Counted from the first letter of the stretch, positions 44,604-54,846 are shown. The stretch is 64,000 bases of DNA from Saccharomonospora piscinae (GCF_005862235.1 NZ_VCEK01000001.1:620001-684000); one strand, 5' to 3'. Notes: generated by a model not told the origin, from the sequence alone. Numbers and translations: made by a program.

Positions 44604-46184
44604 TCACAGCACCGACGGTTCGGACCACGGCTGCGCGGAGCGCCCCGAGATCGCGTCGAGCATGGCCGCCGCCTGCTTGTCGGTCAGCGAGGCCACGAAG
44701 TCGATCACAGCCCTGCCCCGGGCCAGCGAACGGACGGCGTCGGCTCCGCGCACCGGTTCCCCCGTCGCCCCGACCAGCAGTTCCGGATCGGCCGCCGCGA
44801 GCCCCCGGTACTCGGCGTGAGCGAGTTCCACGAGGTCGTGCAGCCTGCGGGGCAGGCGCGCCGCCTCGTCGCGATCGGTCAGCCACGCGTCGAGCGCGTC
44901 GACCAGGGTGGCGAGCAGGCTGGCCTGACCGCGCTGGTGCAGGGCGAGGTCGGGCCGCAGCAGCACGAACCGCCGGTGGACGAACTTCAGCACCTGCACC
45001 TCGTGCCACTGCGCAGGCAGCAGCGTGACGTGTCCCGTCCGGGGTGAGGGCGCGGCGGTGACCACCACGCCGCCGACGAGCCGGGCGGTCCAGCGCGCGG
45101 AGAAGGTCGCGGTGGCCTGCTCGGCCTCCACCGAGCCGTCGAACGGGATGCCCAGCAGTTCGTCCACGAGCTCGGCCCGCACCCGCGCGACCGCGTCGGC
45201 GAAGGCGTCGTCGCTGGTGATCCACGAGTCCTTCGCGTGCAGCCTGCGCCGCAGGTGCTCCAGCGACCGGCCCGGCCTGCGGTGCTGGTCCTCCAGCCGC
45301 TCGTCCGGCAGCTCCGCCAGTTCCCCGCGCCGGGCGAGCCACTGCCCCAGCTCCGTGGCCACCTCCGCGTGCTGCAGCACGCCGATGCGGTGGAAGTCCT
45401 GGAGATCGTGAATCGCGTAGGCGATGTCGTCGGCGAGATCCATCACCGATGCCTCGACGGTCTGCTGCCAGTACTCGACCTTGTCGGCGAACGGGGCGCG
45501 AGAGGCGGCCAGCTCGTCCAGCTCGGTGGAGTAGGCGGAGAACTTCGCCGACCCCGTGCCCGGTGCCTGCGCCGGTTCGGCCGCACCGCGCGGAACGACC
45601 GCCAGCTCCGACGGATGCGGCCGGGGCCGGTGCAGCCGGGCCCACGGGTACTTCAGCAGCGACGCGCGCACGGCGGCGGTGAGATTCAGCCCGCGCGGGG
45701 TCGGGCCGCCCACCTCGGTGGTGGTGACGATGCGGAACGTCTGGGCGTTGCCCTCGAAGCCGTCGGCCAGCCCGTACCGGTGGCGGGCGATGCGGTCGAG
45801 CACCTGTTCCCCGAGGTGGCCGAACGGCGGGTGACCGAGATCGTGCCCGAGCGCGGCGGCCTCGGCCACGTCGGGATCGCAGCCACCGAGCTTGCCGACG
45901 AGCTCGGCGGTGTCCGTGTGGCCACCGTGGGGATCACCCGTGGCGATCCGCTCGGCGATGGAGCGGGCCACCTGCGCGACCTTGAGGCTGTGCGTCAGCC
46001 GGTTGTGCAGCAGGGCGGACCCGCCCGCGCTCACGACCTGGGTCACGCCGCCGAGGCGCGCGAAGAACGGGGAGGCGACCAGGCGGTCGCGGTCGGCGCG
46101 GAACGGGCTGGACGACAGTTCGGCGAAGCCTCCGGACTCCGCGGCCTCGTCCCGGCGCCGGGCACGGGGATCTGGCTGGTTCAC
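44604..46184 (-). CDS. dgt: dGTPase (deoxyguanosinetriphosphate triphosphohydrolase)
   Basis: This 526-residue HD-domain protein has HNRLTHSLKV and GHDLGHPPFGH (metal-binding His-Asp pair) and a downstream DLADDIAYAIHDLQDF segment, matching type dGTPases that split dGTP into deoxyguanosine and triphosphate. GTG 46184 is favoured over GTG 46193 because a TACGGT -10 lies seven bases upstream, implying a leaderless mRNA. It helps balance dNTP pools, complementary to the nrdAB operon in this window. Confidence 0.87.
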   Translation of the reverse strand: MNQPDPRARRRDEAAESGGFAELSSSPFRADRDRLVASPFFARLGGVTQVVSAGGSALLHNRLTHSLKVAQVARSIAERIATGDPHGGHTDTAELVGKLGGCDPDVAEAAALGHDLGHPPFGHLGEQVLDRIARHRYGLADGFEGNAQTFRIVTTTEVGGPTPRGLNLTAAVRASLLKYPWARLHRPRPHPSELAVVPRGAAEPAQAPGTGSAKFSAYSTELDELAASRAPFADKVEYWQQTVEASVMDLADDIAYAIHDLQDFHRIGVLQHAEVATELGQWLARRGELAELPDERLEDQHRRPGRSLEHLRRRLHAKDSWITSDDAFADAVARVRAELVDELLGIPFDGSVEAEQATATFSARWTARLVGGVVVTAAPSPRTGHVTLLPAQWHEVQVLKFVHRRFVLLRPDLALHQRGQASLLATLVDALDAWLTDRDEAARLPRRLHDLVELAHAEYRGLAAADPELLVGATGEPVRGADAVRSLARGRAVIDFVASLTDKQAAAMLDAISGRSAQPWSEPSVL

Positions 46185-46191
46185 GACCCAC

Positions 46192-46197
46192 ACCGTA
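46192..46197 (-). promoter_or_regulatory. -10 element of leaderless dgt transcript
   Basis: TACGGT on the minus strand ends seven bases before GTG 46184. No Shine-Dalgarno is present. This supports the chosen start. Confidence 0.4.
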
Positions 46198-46237
46198 CTT
46201 GACGCCGCCGCGCACGGGGCCGCCCGCGCGGCGGGGC

Positions 46238-46894
46238 TCAGCCGTCGCCGGGCACGACGAACCCGGACTCGAACGCCGCGATGACGGCCTGGGTCCGGTC
46301 CCGCGCTCCGAGCTTGGTCAGCACACCGCCGACATAGGTCTTGACCGTCTCGACACCCAGGTGCAGCACGGCCGCGATCTCGGCGTTCGACAGGCCCTGG
46401 GCGAGGTGGCGCAGCACCTGCCGCTCGCGCTCCGTCAGCTCCGCCTCCCGCAGCGCGGTGCCGCGCCCGGCGTGGCGGGCCGCCATCCTCCGGATCGCGG
46501 AGGGAAACAGCAGCGAGTCGCCCGCGCACACCGTGCGGACCGCCGAGACGAGTTCCTCGGGGCGCGCGCGTTTGAGCACGAACCCGCTGGCCCCGGCTCG
46601 CAGCGCCGAGTACACGAAGTCGTCGTTGTCGAACGTCGTGACCACGATGATCTTCGGGGGCCGCTCGGTCGTGGCCAGCACGTGCTCGGTGGCCGCGATG
46701 CCGTCGACCGACGGCATCCGCACGTCCATCAGGACCACGTCGGGCCGGGTGCTCCGGACCAGGCCGGGCACGTCGGCACCGTCGCCGGCCTCGGCCACCA
46801 CCGTGAGGTCGTCCTCGGACTCCAGGATCGCCCGAAGCCCGGACCGCACGAGCGGCTCGTCGTCGGCGAGCAGCACCCCGATCCGGCCGGTCAC
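46238..46894 (-). CDS. NarL/FixJ family response regulator
   Basis: This 218-residue protein has a receiver domain (Asp-Asp at LLADDE, phosphoacceptor Asp in VVLMDVRMP, Lys in FVLKRARPEEL) and a C-terminal LuxR-type HTH with LTERERQVLRHLAQGLSNAEIA. GTG 46894 overlaps the kinase stop by GTGA. It is controlled by the cotranscribed sensor kinase. Target genes are unknown; nothing adjacent is an obvious regulon. Confidence 0.88.
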   Translation of the reverse strand: MTGRIGVLLADDEPLVRSGLRAILESEDDLTVVAEAGDGADVPGLVRSTRPDVVLMDVRMPSVDGIAATEHVLATTERPPKIIVVTTFDNDDFVYSALRAGASGFVLKRARPEELVSAVRTVCAGDSLLFPSAIRRMAARHAGRGTALREAELTERERQVLRHLAQGLSNAEIAAVLHLGVETVKTYVGGVLTKLGARDRTQAVIAAFESGFVVPGDG

Positions 46895-48126
46895 GGTGTC
46901 GCCCGTCCGGTGGGCAGGGTGGCCGCGACCACCCACCGCTCGCCGTCGCGGCCCGCGCGCAGGGTTCCGCCCAGCAGGTCCACCCGTTCCCGCATCCCCC
47001 GCAGTCCTCTCCCGCCTCGCCCGGTGCCGCCCGCCCCGGTCGCCGGGTTGCCCACGGTGATCTCCAGTGTGGTTTGGGTGACGACGACGCGCACCGTCAC
47101 CGGCACCTTACCCGCGTGCCGCACCGCGTTGGTGAGGCTCTCCTGCACGAGCCGGTACGCCTCCCGCGACACCACCGGCGCGACGGCCGCCAGGTCACCC
47201 TGAATGTCGGCCGACACGCCCACGCCCGCCAGCCGGGTCGCCGACAGCAGCGACGGCAGCTCCGGCAGGCCCGCCCTCGGCGGCGTGGTGCCCGCCGCCC
47301 CGTCCTCCCGCAGCAGTCCGAGCACGTGGTCGAGGTCGTCGAGCGCCGCCCGAGCCGCGTCCTGCACGGCCGCCATCGAGCCGTCGGCGGCTGCGGGATC
47401 ACGGCTCAGCAACCGCCGCGCCGCACCCGCCTGGATCGACACGACACTCAACGCGTGCCCCACGGAGTCGTGCAGCTCCCTCGCCAGCCGGGCCCGTTCG
47501 AGCAGCCGCTCCGTCTGCCGTTCCAGCCGGGCGATCCGGTCGGCCGCCCGCAGGCCCAGCAGCACCGTCGCGAGCCGCCGGAAGGCGCCGCCGAGTCCGG
47601 CGACCACCGGCACCAGCGCGAGGAGGGCCGAGACACCGGCAGCGGGCAACCACGCGCTCGCCCAGCCCGTCGGCACCGTGATCCGGTTCTGTTCCCCCAG
47701 GGTGAACCCGCCCGTGAACGGCACCGACACGGCGACGGCGAACGCGATGGGCAGCAGCAGGCTTACGACGGACACCACGCCGCCCACCAGCACGTGCGCG
47801 GTGAACAGCGCGGCGGCGCGCACCCTGGCCCGCCCGCTCGCCGCCCCCGCCGCGTCGGGAACGGGGTCGTCGAGCAGCTCACGCACCGCCGCGAACTCCA
47901 GCGCGCGCACCGCCGGGAGGAACGCCGTGCCGACGAGCGCGAGCACCATGCACGCGCCGCCGATCGCGACCGCGCCCGGCAGGGTCGAGGCCGCGGGCAC
48001 CACCGAGGGCACCAGGATCGCCCCGAACAGCACGTAGGGCGACGCCAGCGCACCCCCGAGCACGAAGTAGGCCCAGCGGCGATAGGTCGACGGCCGGGCG
48101 AAAGCCCCGAGCACCCACCGTGTCAT
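46891..48126 (-). CDS. Sensor histidine kinase (NarL-type, HisKA_3)
   Basis: This 411-residue protein has about six membrane helices in the N-terminal half, then HisKA_3 (ARELHDSVGHALSVV, His phosphoacceptor) and an ATPase domain with GRGLRGMRERVDLLGG. There is no periplasmic domain, so it probably senses a membrane-borne cue. ATG 48126 is preceded by AGGA; the frame is open to 48204 without support. It forms a pair with the response regulator. Confidence 0.86.
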   Translation of the reverse strand: MTRWVLGAFARPSTYRRWAYFVLGGALASPYVLFGAILVPSVVPAASTLPGAVAIGGACMVLALVGTAFLPAVRALEFAAVRELLDDPVPDAAGAASGRARVRAAALFTAHVLVGGVVSVVSLLLPIAFAVAVSVPFTGGFTLGEQNRITVPTGWASAWLPAAGVSALLALVPVVAGLGGAFRRLATVLLGLRAADRIARLERQTERLLERARLARELHDSVGHALSVVSIQAGAARRLLSRDPAAADGSMAAVQDAARAALDDLDHVLGLLREDGAAGTTPPRAGLPELPSLLSATRLAGVGVSADIQGDLAAVAPVVSREAYRLVQESLTNAVRHAGKVPVTVRVVVTQTTLEITVGNPATGAGGTGRGGRGLRGMRERVDLLGGTLRAGRDGERWVVAATLPTGRATP

Positions 48127-48207
48127 GCACCGATCCTGCCAGAGTGCGGCGCGGCGAGGCAGAGGTATGACCAGGGGCCAGTCTGACTGAACAGTCGACC
48201 ACACGTG

Positions 48208-48267
48208 ATCGCAAGTACGCGCTGTGCCAGGGAGAAACGGGTCACGTTACGAACCGATGCTTGCGAT
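48208..48267. promoter_or_regulatory. Inverted ATCGCAAG repeats before the XRE-TetR gene
   Basis: ATCGCAAG (48208-48215) and CTTGCGAT (48260-48267) are perfect inverted copies 44 bp apart. The second overlaps a GATAAT -10-like element (48265-48270), 26 bp before the regulator start. They may be operators for the XRE-TetR protein. Spacing is long for one dimer, so two separate sites or DNA looping are possible. Confidence 0.35.
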
Positions 48268-48296
48268 AATCGAAACGCGACACTACGGTCCCTCCC

Positions 48297-49160
48297 GTGA
48301 GTGAGCACGAGGAACTACGCAACCGGGTCCGCGGTCTCATTCACCCGAAGCCGGGAGCGCAACGCGAGTTCGCCGCCGCGATCGGGCTGGCGGAGTCGAA
48401 GCTGTCCAAATCGCTCAGTGGAACCCGGCGGTTCGCACCACACGAACTGGTCCGTATCGCCGAGTACTCCGGCGTGACGGTCAACTGGCTGCTCAACGGG
48501 AGAGACGACGCGGACACGGTCACCGCTGTGCCCGCGCCGACGGCCCGCTCCCGCAGCGCGCCCGTGACGGGCCCCCAGTCGGCGATGCGGCGGCGCATCC
48601 TGGAGACGGCGTGGCAGCTCATCGCCGAGCGCGGCTACCACCGCGTGCGCATCGCCGACATCGCCAGGGAGTGCGGCACCAGCGCGGCCACCATCCACTA
48701 CTACTTCCCCACCAAGGACGACGTCCTGATCGAGTCGCTGCGGCGCAACGTCAAACTCGCGTTCGACCGGCAGGTCGCGGAGTTGTCCACTGTGGATGAC
48801 GCGCGGGAACGGCTGGTGCGGCTGGTCGAGCTGCAACTACCCGCTCCCGGGCTGCTACACGACGAGTGGTCGGTGTGGTTGCAGGTGTGGACCGAGAGCA
48901 CGCTCAACCCCGCGATCCGCGAGTTGTACAGCGACTCCTACAACCGCTGGTACGACACCATCGCCATGACCATCCGGACCGGACAGCAGCAGGGAGTGTT
49001 CCGGCGGCAGGACCCCGACGACCTCACGACCCAGCTGAGCGCGTTGATCGACGGCCTCGGCATCCAGGTGCTGACCGGCAAGCCGGGAAGCTCGGTGGCG
49101 CACATGCGCAGGCATCTGCACGACTTCATCGACCGCAACATCGTCGAAGGGCAGGCATGA
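48297..49160 (+). CDS. XRE-TetR fusion transcriptional regulator
   Basis: This 287-residue protein has an N-terminal lambda-repressor-like HTH (about 15-67, [18 protein letters not shown]), a linker of about 30 residues, and a complete TetR regulator from about 98 with [19 protein letters not shown]. It therefore has two DNA-binding heads. It starts at GTG 48297 with GAG-poor upstream sequence. Its stop overlaps the BKACE start (ATGA), so it is the first gene of the carnitine-type operon and probably controls it. Such fusions recur in actinobacterial catabolic operons. Confidence 0.82.
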   Translation: MSEHEELRNRVRGLIHPKPGAQREFAAAIGLAESKLSKSLSGTRRFAPHELVRIAEYSGVTVNWLLNGRDDADTVTAVPAPTARSRSAPVTGPQSAMRRRILETAWQLIAERGYHRVRIADIARECGTSAATIHYYFPTKDDVLIESLRRNVKLAFDRQVAELSTVDDARERLVRLVELQLPAPGLLHDEWSVWLQVWTESTLNPAIRELYSDSYNRWYDTIAMTIRTGQQQGVFRRQDPDDLTTQLSALIDGLGIQVLTGKPGSSVAHMRRHLHDFIDRNIVEGQA

Positions 49161-50044
49161 ACGACGAAGTGATCATCACGTGCGCGCTGACCGGCGCGGG
49201 CGACACGGTGGGCAAGAGCGAGCACGTCCCGGTGACACCGGAGCAGATCGCTGCCTCCGCGGTGGAGGCCGCGAACGCGGGCGCGGCCGTGGTCCACGTG
49301 CACGTGCGCGACGTGGAGACCGGCCAGGGCTCCCGCGACGTCGCGCTGTACCGGGAGGTGGTACGCCGCGTCCGGGAGTCCGGAGTGGACGTCGTGCTCA
49401 ACCTGACGGCGGGCATGGGCGGCGACCTGGTGCTCGACGCGGAGGATCCGTTGAAGCCGGTCGACGGCACCGACCTCGTGAGCGCGCTCGACCGGCTGCC
49501 GCACGTGGAGGAGCTGCTGCCCGACATCTGCACGCTCGACTGCGGCTCGCTCAACTTCGGAGAGGGACACCAGCTCTATGTGTCCACCCCGGACATGCTG
49601 CGGGTGGGAGCACGGCGCGTGCAGGAACTCGGGGTGAAACCCGAGCTGGAGATCTTCGACACCGGCAACCTGTGGTTCGCGAGCACGCTGGTCGCCGAGG
49701 GGCTCATCGACGCCCCGCCGCTGTTCCAGCTGTGCATGGGCATCCCCTACGGCGCTCCCGCCGATCCGCGGGTGTTGCAGGCGATGGTCGACATGCTGCC
49801 GGAGGGCGCCCAGTGGGCCTCGTTCGCCATCGGCCGCAACCAGCTCCCCTGGGTCGCGGAGTCGGTGCTGCGTGGTGGGCACGTGCGGGTCGGGCTGGAG
49901 GACAACCTCTACCTGTCGAAGGGCGTCAAGGCCACGAACGGGCAACTCGTCGAGCGCGCGGTGGACATCGTGGAAGGACTCGGCGCGCGCGTGGCCGGGC
50001 CGGGCGCCGCCCGGCGCATCCTCGGACTGGAGCGGGGCCGGTGA
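49157..50044 (+). CDS. BKACE family beta-keto acid cleavage enzyme (3-dehydrocarnitine type)
   Basis: The 295-residue TIM-barrel (DUF849) enzyme has the metal His pair in VHVHVRD (His46, His48 region), LTAGMGG and a late [11 protein letters not shown] loop. BKACE enzymes condense a beta-keto acid with acetyl-CoA to give acetoacetate plus a new CoA ester. With carnitine dehydrogenase and a thioesterase directly downstream, cleavage of 3-dehydrocarnitine to betainyl-CoA and acetoacetate is the likely role. It starts at ATG 49157, coupled to the regulator gene. Confidence 0.85.
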   Translation: MNDEVIITCALTGAGDTVGKSEHVPVTPEQIAASAVEAANAGAAVVHVHVRDVETGQGSRDVALYREVVRRVRESGVDVVLNLTAGMGGDLVLDAEDPLKPVDGTDLVSALDRLPHVEELLPDICTLDCGSLNFGEGHQLYVSTPDMLRVGARRVQELGVKPELEIFDTGNLWFASTLVAEGLIDAPPLFQLCMGIPYGAPADPRVLQAMVDMLPEGAQWASFAIGRNQLPWVAESVLRGGHVRVGLEDNLYLSKGVKATNGQLVERAVDIVEGLGARVAGPGAARRILGLERGR

Positions 50045-51030
50045 GCGGGCCGGTGGGCACACCCGGGGACGTGACCACGGTCGCCTGTGTCGGCGCGGGC
50101 GTCATCGGCGGCGGCTGGGCGGCGCACTTCCTCGCCAGGGGGTACGCGGTACGGGCGTGGGATCCCGGCGACGGCGCGGCGGAACGGCTCTCCCGGCTGG
50201 TCGAGGCCGCGTGGCCCGCGCTCACCGAGCTCGGGCTCGCCGACGGCGCCTCGCCGGAACGGCTCACGGCGACACCGACGCTGGCCGAGGCCGTCGAGGG
50301 TGCCGGGTTCGTGCAGGAGAGCGCACCCGAGTCGTTGCCGCTCAAGCGCACGCTGCTGGCCGACATCGACGCCGCCACTCCGCAGGGCGTGGTGATCGCC
50401 TCCTCCACGTCGGGTTTTCCGATGACCGACATGCAGACCGAGGCCGACACGCCCGGGCGGCTCGTGGTGGGACACCCGTTCAACCCGCCGTACCTGATTC
50501 CGCTGGTCGAGGTGGTGGGCGGGCAGCGCACCGAGCCGTGGGCCGTGGAGTGGGCGAGCGAGTTCTACCGCCGCGTCGGCAAGTCCGTGATCACGATGGA
50601 TCGCGAGCTGCCCGGCTTCATCGCGAACCGGCTGCAGGAGGCGCTGTGGCGGGAGGCGCTGCACATGGTCGCCAACGGTGAGGCGACGGTGGAGCAGATC
50701 GACACCGCCATCACCGACGGCCCCGGCCTGCGCTGGCCGGTCCACGGACCCTGCCTGACGTTCCACCTCGCGGGCGGCGAGGGCGGCATGGCGCACATGC
50801 TGGACCACTTCGGTCCGTCGTTGCAGGCGCCGTGGACCCGGCTCGAAGCCCCGGAGCTGACCCGCGCCCTGCGCGACGACATGGTCGCCGGCTGCGCGAG
50901 CGAGGCGGCGGGCCGGACGTTCGCCGAGCTGGTCGCCGAACGCGATCGCGGCGTCATCGCCGTGCAGCGGGCACTGCGGCCACCGGCGGGCGACGAGGAC
51001 GCGGGAACGGCCGGTGAGCACGGTGCCTGA
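50041..51030 (+). CDS. L-carnitine dehydrogenase (3-hydroxyacyl-CoA dehydrogenase family)
   Basis: This 329-residue protein has the NAD motif [15 protein letters not shown] and [17 protein letters not shown], and the C-terminal block [11 protein letters not shown] followed by [20 protein letters not shown]. The last block is distinctive of carnitine 3-dehydrogenase rather than fatty-acid HADs. It oxidises L-carnitine to 3-dehydrocarnitine with NAD. GTG 50041 overlaps the BKACE stop; its own end overlaps the thioesterase by 17 bp. Confidence 0.85.
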   Translation: MSGPVGTPGDVTTVACVGAGVIGGGWAAHFLARGYAVRAWDPGDGAAERLSRLVEAAWPALTELGLADGASPERLTATPTLAEAVEGAGFVQESAPESLPLKRTLLADIDAATPQGVVIASSTSGFPMTDMQTEADTPGRLVVGHPFNPPYLIPLVEVVGGQRTEPWAVEWASEFYRRVGKSVITMDRELPGFIANRLQEALWREALHMVANGEATVEQIDTAITDGPGLRWPVHGPCLTFHLAGGEGGMAHMLDHFGPSLQAPWTRLEAPELTRALRDDMVAGCASEAAGRTFAELVAERDRGVIAVQRALRPPAGDEDAGTAGEHGA

Positions 51031-51457
51031 GCCGCTCACCTATCACGACACCGTCCGCGACGAGTGGATCGACTACAACGGTCACCTCAGCGAGGCGTAC
51101 TACGTGCTCGTGTTCGGCTTCGCCACCGACCACCTCATGGCCTCCGTCGGCCTGGACGAGCGCTACCGCGCCGAGAACGGCGCGTCGCTGTACACGGTGG
51201 AGGCCCACGTCCGCTACCTGCGTGAGGTCGGGCCGCGCAGCGAGGTGACCGTGACGACGGGCGTGCTGTCCGTGGGGGCCAGGAAGGTGCGCCTCTGCCA
51301 CGAGATGACGGTCGGCGGCGTCCTCGTCGCCACCGAGGAACTGCTCGCGCTGCACGTGGCCGGAGCCAGGGCGGCGCCGTTTCCCGACGACGTCGCCCAG
51401 CGCCTGCTCCACCACCGGCGAGCCGTTCCCGACTACGCGGGACGGGCCATCTCCTGA
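51014..51457 (+). CDS. Thioesterase, 4HBT hotdog fold (betainyl-CoA thioesterase type)
   Basis: This 147-residue hotdog protein carries EWIDYNGHLSEAYYVLVFG, the 4HBT motif with the catalytic Asp in the 'D-Y-N-G-H' loop. In carnitine operons a thioesterase of this type releases glycine betaine from betainyl-CoA. GTG 51014 lies inside the dehydrogenase gene, giving tight coupling; a slightly later start is possible. In some bacteria it is fused to the dehydrogenase; here it is separate. Confidence 0.78.
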   Translation: MSTVPEPLTYHDTVRDEWIDYNGHLSEAYYVLVFGFATDHLMASVGLDERYRAENGASLYTVEAHVRYLREVGPRSEVTVTTGVLSVGARKVRLCHEMTVGGVLVATEELLALHVAGARAAPFPDDVAQRLLHHRRAVPDYAGRAIS

Positions 51458-51489
51458 TCCGTCCCCACCCCAGACCGGAAGTAACCCTG

Positions 51490-53046
51490 ATGTCGTTCGA
51501 CACCCCTGTACGCAGACGAGCTTTGTTGTCCGGCGGCGCGGCCGTGGCCGCGGTACCGCTGCTGTCCGCCTGCGGCGCCACCTCCCGCGCCGCGGGCACC
51601 GAACCCACCGGACCGCCCCGCCGGGGCGGCAGGCTGCGGGTCGGCGTCACCGGAGGCGGCGCCTCCGACACGCTCGACCCGCACATTCCCGCCACCAACC
51701 CGGACATCGCCCGGGTGCGCAACCTCTACGAGCCCCTGCTGTACCGCGACCACGAGTACAAGCTGGAGATGCTGGTCGCCGAGTCGCTGACGTCGTCGGA
51801 CGACGCGACGCGCTGGACGGCCCGGCTGCGCGAGGGGGTGCGGTTCAGCGACGGCAGGCCGGTCACGCCGGCCGACGTCATCGCGACGTTCCGGCGGATC
51901 ATGGACCCGGACGATCCCAAGAGCGGCGCCGCGAGCCTGACCATGCTCGACGAGGTCGTGGCCACCGGCGATTCCACAGTGGAGTTCCGGCTCACCGAGC
52001 CCTCCAGCGTGTTCGACGACTACCTGGCGCAGTACTCGCTCGGGATCGTGCCCGAGGACTTCTCGCTCGACCACCCGGTCGGCACCGGACCCTTCCGGCT
52101 GCGCTCGTTCACTCCCGGGCTGCAGAGCGTGTTCGTGGGCAACGAGCACTACTGGCGGCCCGGTCAGCCCCACCTCGACGAGCTGGTGCTGCTCAACTTC
52201 GGCGAGGACGACGCGAGGCTCAACGCGCTGCTGTCGTCACAGGTCGACGCCATCGACCAGGTACCGATGGCGCTGGTGGAGGTCCTGCGCAGCGACGAAC
52301 GGCTGCGCGTGCTCAGCTCCGAGACCGGCACCTGGCTGCCGTTCACCATGCGAGTGGACCGCCCGCCGTTCGACGACGTGCGGGTGCGGCAGGCGTTGCG
52401 GCTGGTCGTGGACCGCGAGCAGATGATCAATCAGGTGCTCAGCGGGCAGGGACGCCCCGGCAACGACCTGTACGCGCCGTTCGACCCGGCGTACGCGGCC
52501 GATCTGCCGCAACGGCGCCGGAACCTCCGGGAGGCACGCAGACTGCTGCGCGAGGCGGGGCGGCAGAACCTCGACGTCGAACTGGTGACCGCGCCGATCC
52601 AGGCCGGGGCCGTCGAAGCCGCGCAGGTGTTCCAGCAGCAGGCCAGAGCGGCCGGGATCACCGTGCGGCTGCGGCGGCTCGACACCACCACGTTCTTCGG
52701 TGAGAACTATCTGAGCTGGGACTTCGCGCAGTCGTTCTGGTACACGCGCAACTACCTGCCGCAGGTGGCGTCCGGGGCGCTGCCCGACGCGCCCTACAAC
52801 GAGACGCACTGGGACGACGCCGAGTTCCAGGACCTCGTCGGCCGCGCGCGCCGCACCCTCGACGCGGACGAGCGCACCGCGCTGCTGCACGAGGCACAGC
52901 GCATCGAGTACGACCGGGGCGGCAACATCATCTGGGGTTTCGTCAACCAGGTCGACGCCTACCAGGTGTACGTGGGCGGGTTCGTCCCCGACCGCACCGG
53001 CCTGCCGCTGTCCGGCTACTCGTTCCGCGAGATCTGGATCGGATGA
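51490..53046 (+). CDS. ABC transporter substrate-binding lipoprotein (SBP_bac_5, peptide/opine type)
   Basis: This 518-residue family 5 binding protein has an N-terminus with RRRALLSGG (Tat-like Arg pair) and an LSAC lipobox, so it is exported and lipidated. It then follows the DppA/OppA layout (TLDPH, EPLLYRD, VGTGPFRL). It starts at ATG 51490 with GGAAGTAA upstream. Family members bind peptides, nickel or quaternary amines. In a carnitine operon, a carnitine, acyl-carnitine or related substrate is suspected. Confidence 0.85.
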   Translation: MSFDTPVRRRALLSGGAAVAAVPLLSACGATSRAAGTEPTGPPRRGGRLRVGVTGGGASDTLDPHIPATNPDIARVRNLYEPLLYRDHEYKLEMLVAESLTSSDDATRWTARLREGVRFSDGRPVTPADVIATFRRIMDPDDPKSGAASLTMLDEVVATGDSTVEFRLTEPSSVFDDYLAQYSLGIVPEDFSLDHPVGTGPFRLRSFTPGLQSVFVGNEHYWRPGQPHLDELVLLNFGEDDARLNALLSSQVDAIDQVPMALVEVLRSDERLRVLSSETGTWLPFTMRVDRPPFDDVRVRQALRLVVDREQMINQVLSGQGRPGNDLYAPFDPAYAADLPQRRRNLREARRLLREAGRQNLDVELVTAPIQAGAVEAAQVFQQQARAAGITVRLRRLDTTTFFGENYLSWDFAQSFWYTRNYLPQVASGALPDAPYNETHWDDAEFQDLVGRARRTLDADERTALLHEAQRIEYDRGGNIIWGFVNQVDAYQVYVGGFVPDRTGLPLSGYSFREIWIG

Positions 53047-53056
53047 GGAGGCCGAC

Positions 53057-54013
53057 GTGACCCGACTGATCCTGCGCCGCCTCGCGTCCAGTGTGGCCGT
53101 GCTGTGGCTGGTGACCCTGCTGGTGTTCGTGGCGACGCTGTTGCTACCCGGCGACCCCGCCAGGGCGATCCTCGGCCAGCAGGCCACGCCCGAACGCATC
53201 GCCGCGCTGACCGAGCAACTCGGGCTCGACCAGCCCGTCTGGCAGCGCTACCTCGACTGGCTCGGCGGCGTGCTGACCGGAGACCTCGGCACCTCGACCG
53301 CCACGCAGGGCGCCGTGGGCGAGCTGCTCGCCGACCGCATCCCCGCGTCGCTGGTCCTGCTCGTCGCGGCCGCCGTGCTCAGCACCGCGGCCGGGCTGCT
53401 GCTCGGCACCTGGAGCGCGCTGCGGCGCGGCAGGGCCGCCGACCACGCCGTGTCGTGGCTGAGCCTCGTGGTGGCCGCGCTGCCCGAGTTCGTCATCGGT
53501 GTGACGCTCGTGGTGGTGCTGTCCACCACGGTGTTCCCGGTGCTGCCGTCGGTGACGCTGACCCGGCCCGGCGAGCCCGTGTGGACCGACGCGACGCAAC
53601 TCGTGCTGCCGATACTCACCCTCAGTCTCGTCGTCACCCCGTACATCACGCGCATGATGCGCGCCACGATGAGCGAGGTGCTCGACAGCGGCTACGTCGA
53701 GATGGCCCGGCTCAAGGGCCTGCCGGAACGAATCGTGCTCACCCGGCACGCGCTGCCCCACGCGATCGGACCGGTCGCCCAGGTCGTCGCGCTGCAACTC
53801 GCGTGGCTGGCCGGTGGCGTCGTGGTGGTGGAGTTCCTGTTCCGCTACCCCGGCATCGGGCAGGCACTCATCGACGCCGTCAACAACCGGGACGTCGAGG
53901 TGGTGCAGGCCATCACGCTGCTCATCGCGGGCGTCTACGTCGTGGTGAACCTCGTGGCGGACGTCGTCGGCATCCTGGTCGACCCCAAACAACGGACCGA
54001 GGTGGCCTCATGA
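53057..54013 (+). CDS. ABC transporter permease, DppB type
   Basis: This 318-residue protein has six helices and the DppB features LLLPGDPARAILGQ after helix 1 and the loop GYVEMARLKGLPERIVLTRHALPHA in its EAA region. GTG 53057 is preceded by AGGAGG at six bases. It overlaps the next permease by ATGA. Confidence 0.87.
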   Translation: MTRLILRRLASSVAVLWLVTLLVFVATLLLPGDPARAILGQQATPERIAALTEQLGLDQPVWQRYLDWLGGVLTGDLGTSTATQGAVGELLADRIPASLVLLVAAAVLSTAAGLLLGTWSALRRGRAADHAVSWLSLVVAALPEFVIGVTLVVVLSTTVFPVLPSVTLTRPGEPVWTDATQLVLPILTLSLVVTPYITRMMRATMSEVLDSGYVEMARLKGLPERIVLTRHALPHAIGPVAQVVALQLAWLAGGVVVVEFLFRYPGIGQALIDAVNNRDVEVVQAITLLIAGVYVVVNLVADVVGILVDPKQRTEVAS

Positions 54014-54846
54014 GCCTGTTCCGCCGCGCGCTGTCCCAGCCACAGGCCCGTCTGGGACTCGTCCTCACCGGAGCCGTCCTGCTCGTCACGGTCGCGGGCC
54101 CCTGGCTGGGCCCGCTGCTCACCGGGCACGAGACCGGGGAGTTCACCGGCAAGCCGTTCACCGACACCGGGGCGCTGGGCACCGACGACCTCGGCCGGGA
54201 CGTGCTCACCCGCTTCCTCGCGGGTGGCGGCACCCTGCTGCTCTACGCGGTGCTCGCCACCGCGCTCGGCGTGGTGCTCGGCACGGCCCTCGGCATGATC
54301 GCGGGCTACCGGGGCGGCGCGCTCGACACCGTGATCATGCGGGGCAACGACGTGCTGCTGTCGTTCCCTCAGCTCGTGTTCGCGCTGCTCGCCATCGCGA
54401 TGCTCGGACCGCAGGGCTGGCTGCTGGTGATCGTCATCGGCATCACCCACGCACCGAGGGTGGCCCGCGTGGCCCGGCAGGCCACCGCCGCCGTGGCGGG
54501 CAGCGACTTCGTGCGGGCCGCCGAGCTGTACGCCGTGCCCCGGGGCAGGGTGCTGCTGCGCGAGATCCTGCCCAACATCACCGGTCCGCTCATGGTCGAG
54601 CTCGGCCTGCGGCTGACGTACTCCATCGGCTACGTCGCCTCACTGTCGTTTCTCGGGCTCGGCATCCAGCCGCCCACCGCCGACTGGGGGCTGATGATCA
54701 ACGAGAACCGCATCGCCCTCGTCGTCCAACCGTGGGGAGTCCTGCTGCCCGTGCTCGCGATCGCCGTCCTGACCGTCGGGACCAACCTCATCACCGATTC
54801 ACTGGCGGCCGCTGCCGCCCGCCGCGACAGGAAGGTGACGTCATGA
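54010..54846 (+). CDS. ABC transporter permease, DppC type
   Basis: This 278-residue protein has about five to six helices. LGTDDLGRDVLTRFLAGG and the SDFVRAAELYAVPRGRVLLREILPN EAA loop are typical of DppC. It forms the channel with the DppB-type protein and overlaps the ATPase gene by ATGA. Confidence 0.87.
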   Translation: MSLFRRALSQPQARLGLVLTGAVLLVTVAGPWLGPLLTGHETGEFTGKPFTDTGALGTDDLGRDVLTRFLAGGGTLLLYAVLATALGVVLGTALGMIAGYRGGALDTVIMRGNDVLLSFPQLVFALLAIAMLGPQGWLLVIVIGITHAPRVARVARQATAAVAGSDFVRAAELYAVPRGRVLLREILPNITGPLMVELGLRLTYSIGYVASLSFLGLGIQPPTADWGLMINENRIALVVQPWGVLLPVLAIAVLTVGTNLITDSLAAAAARRDRKVTS

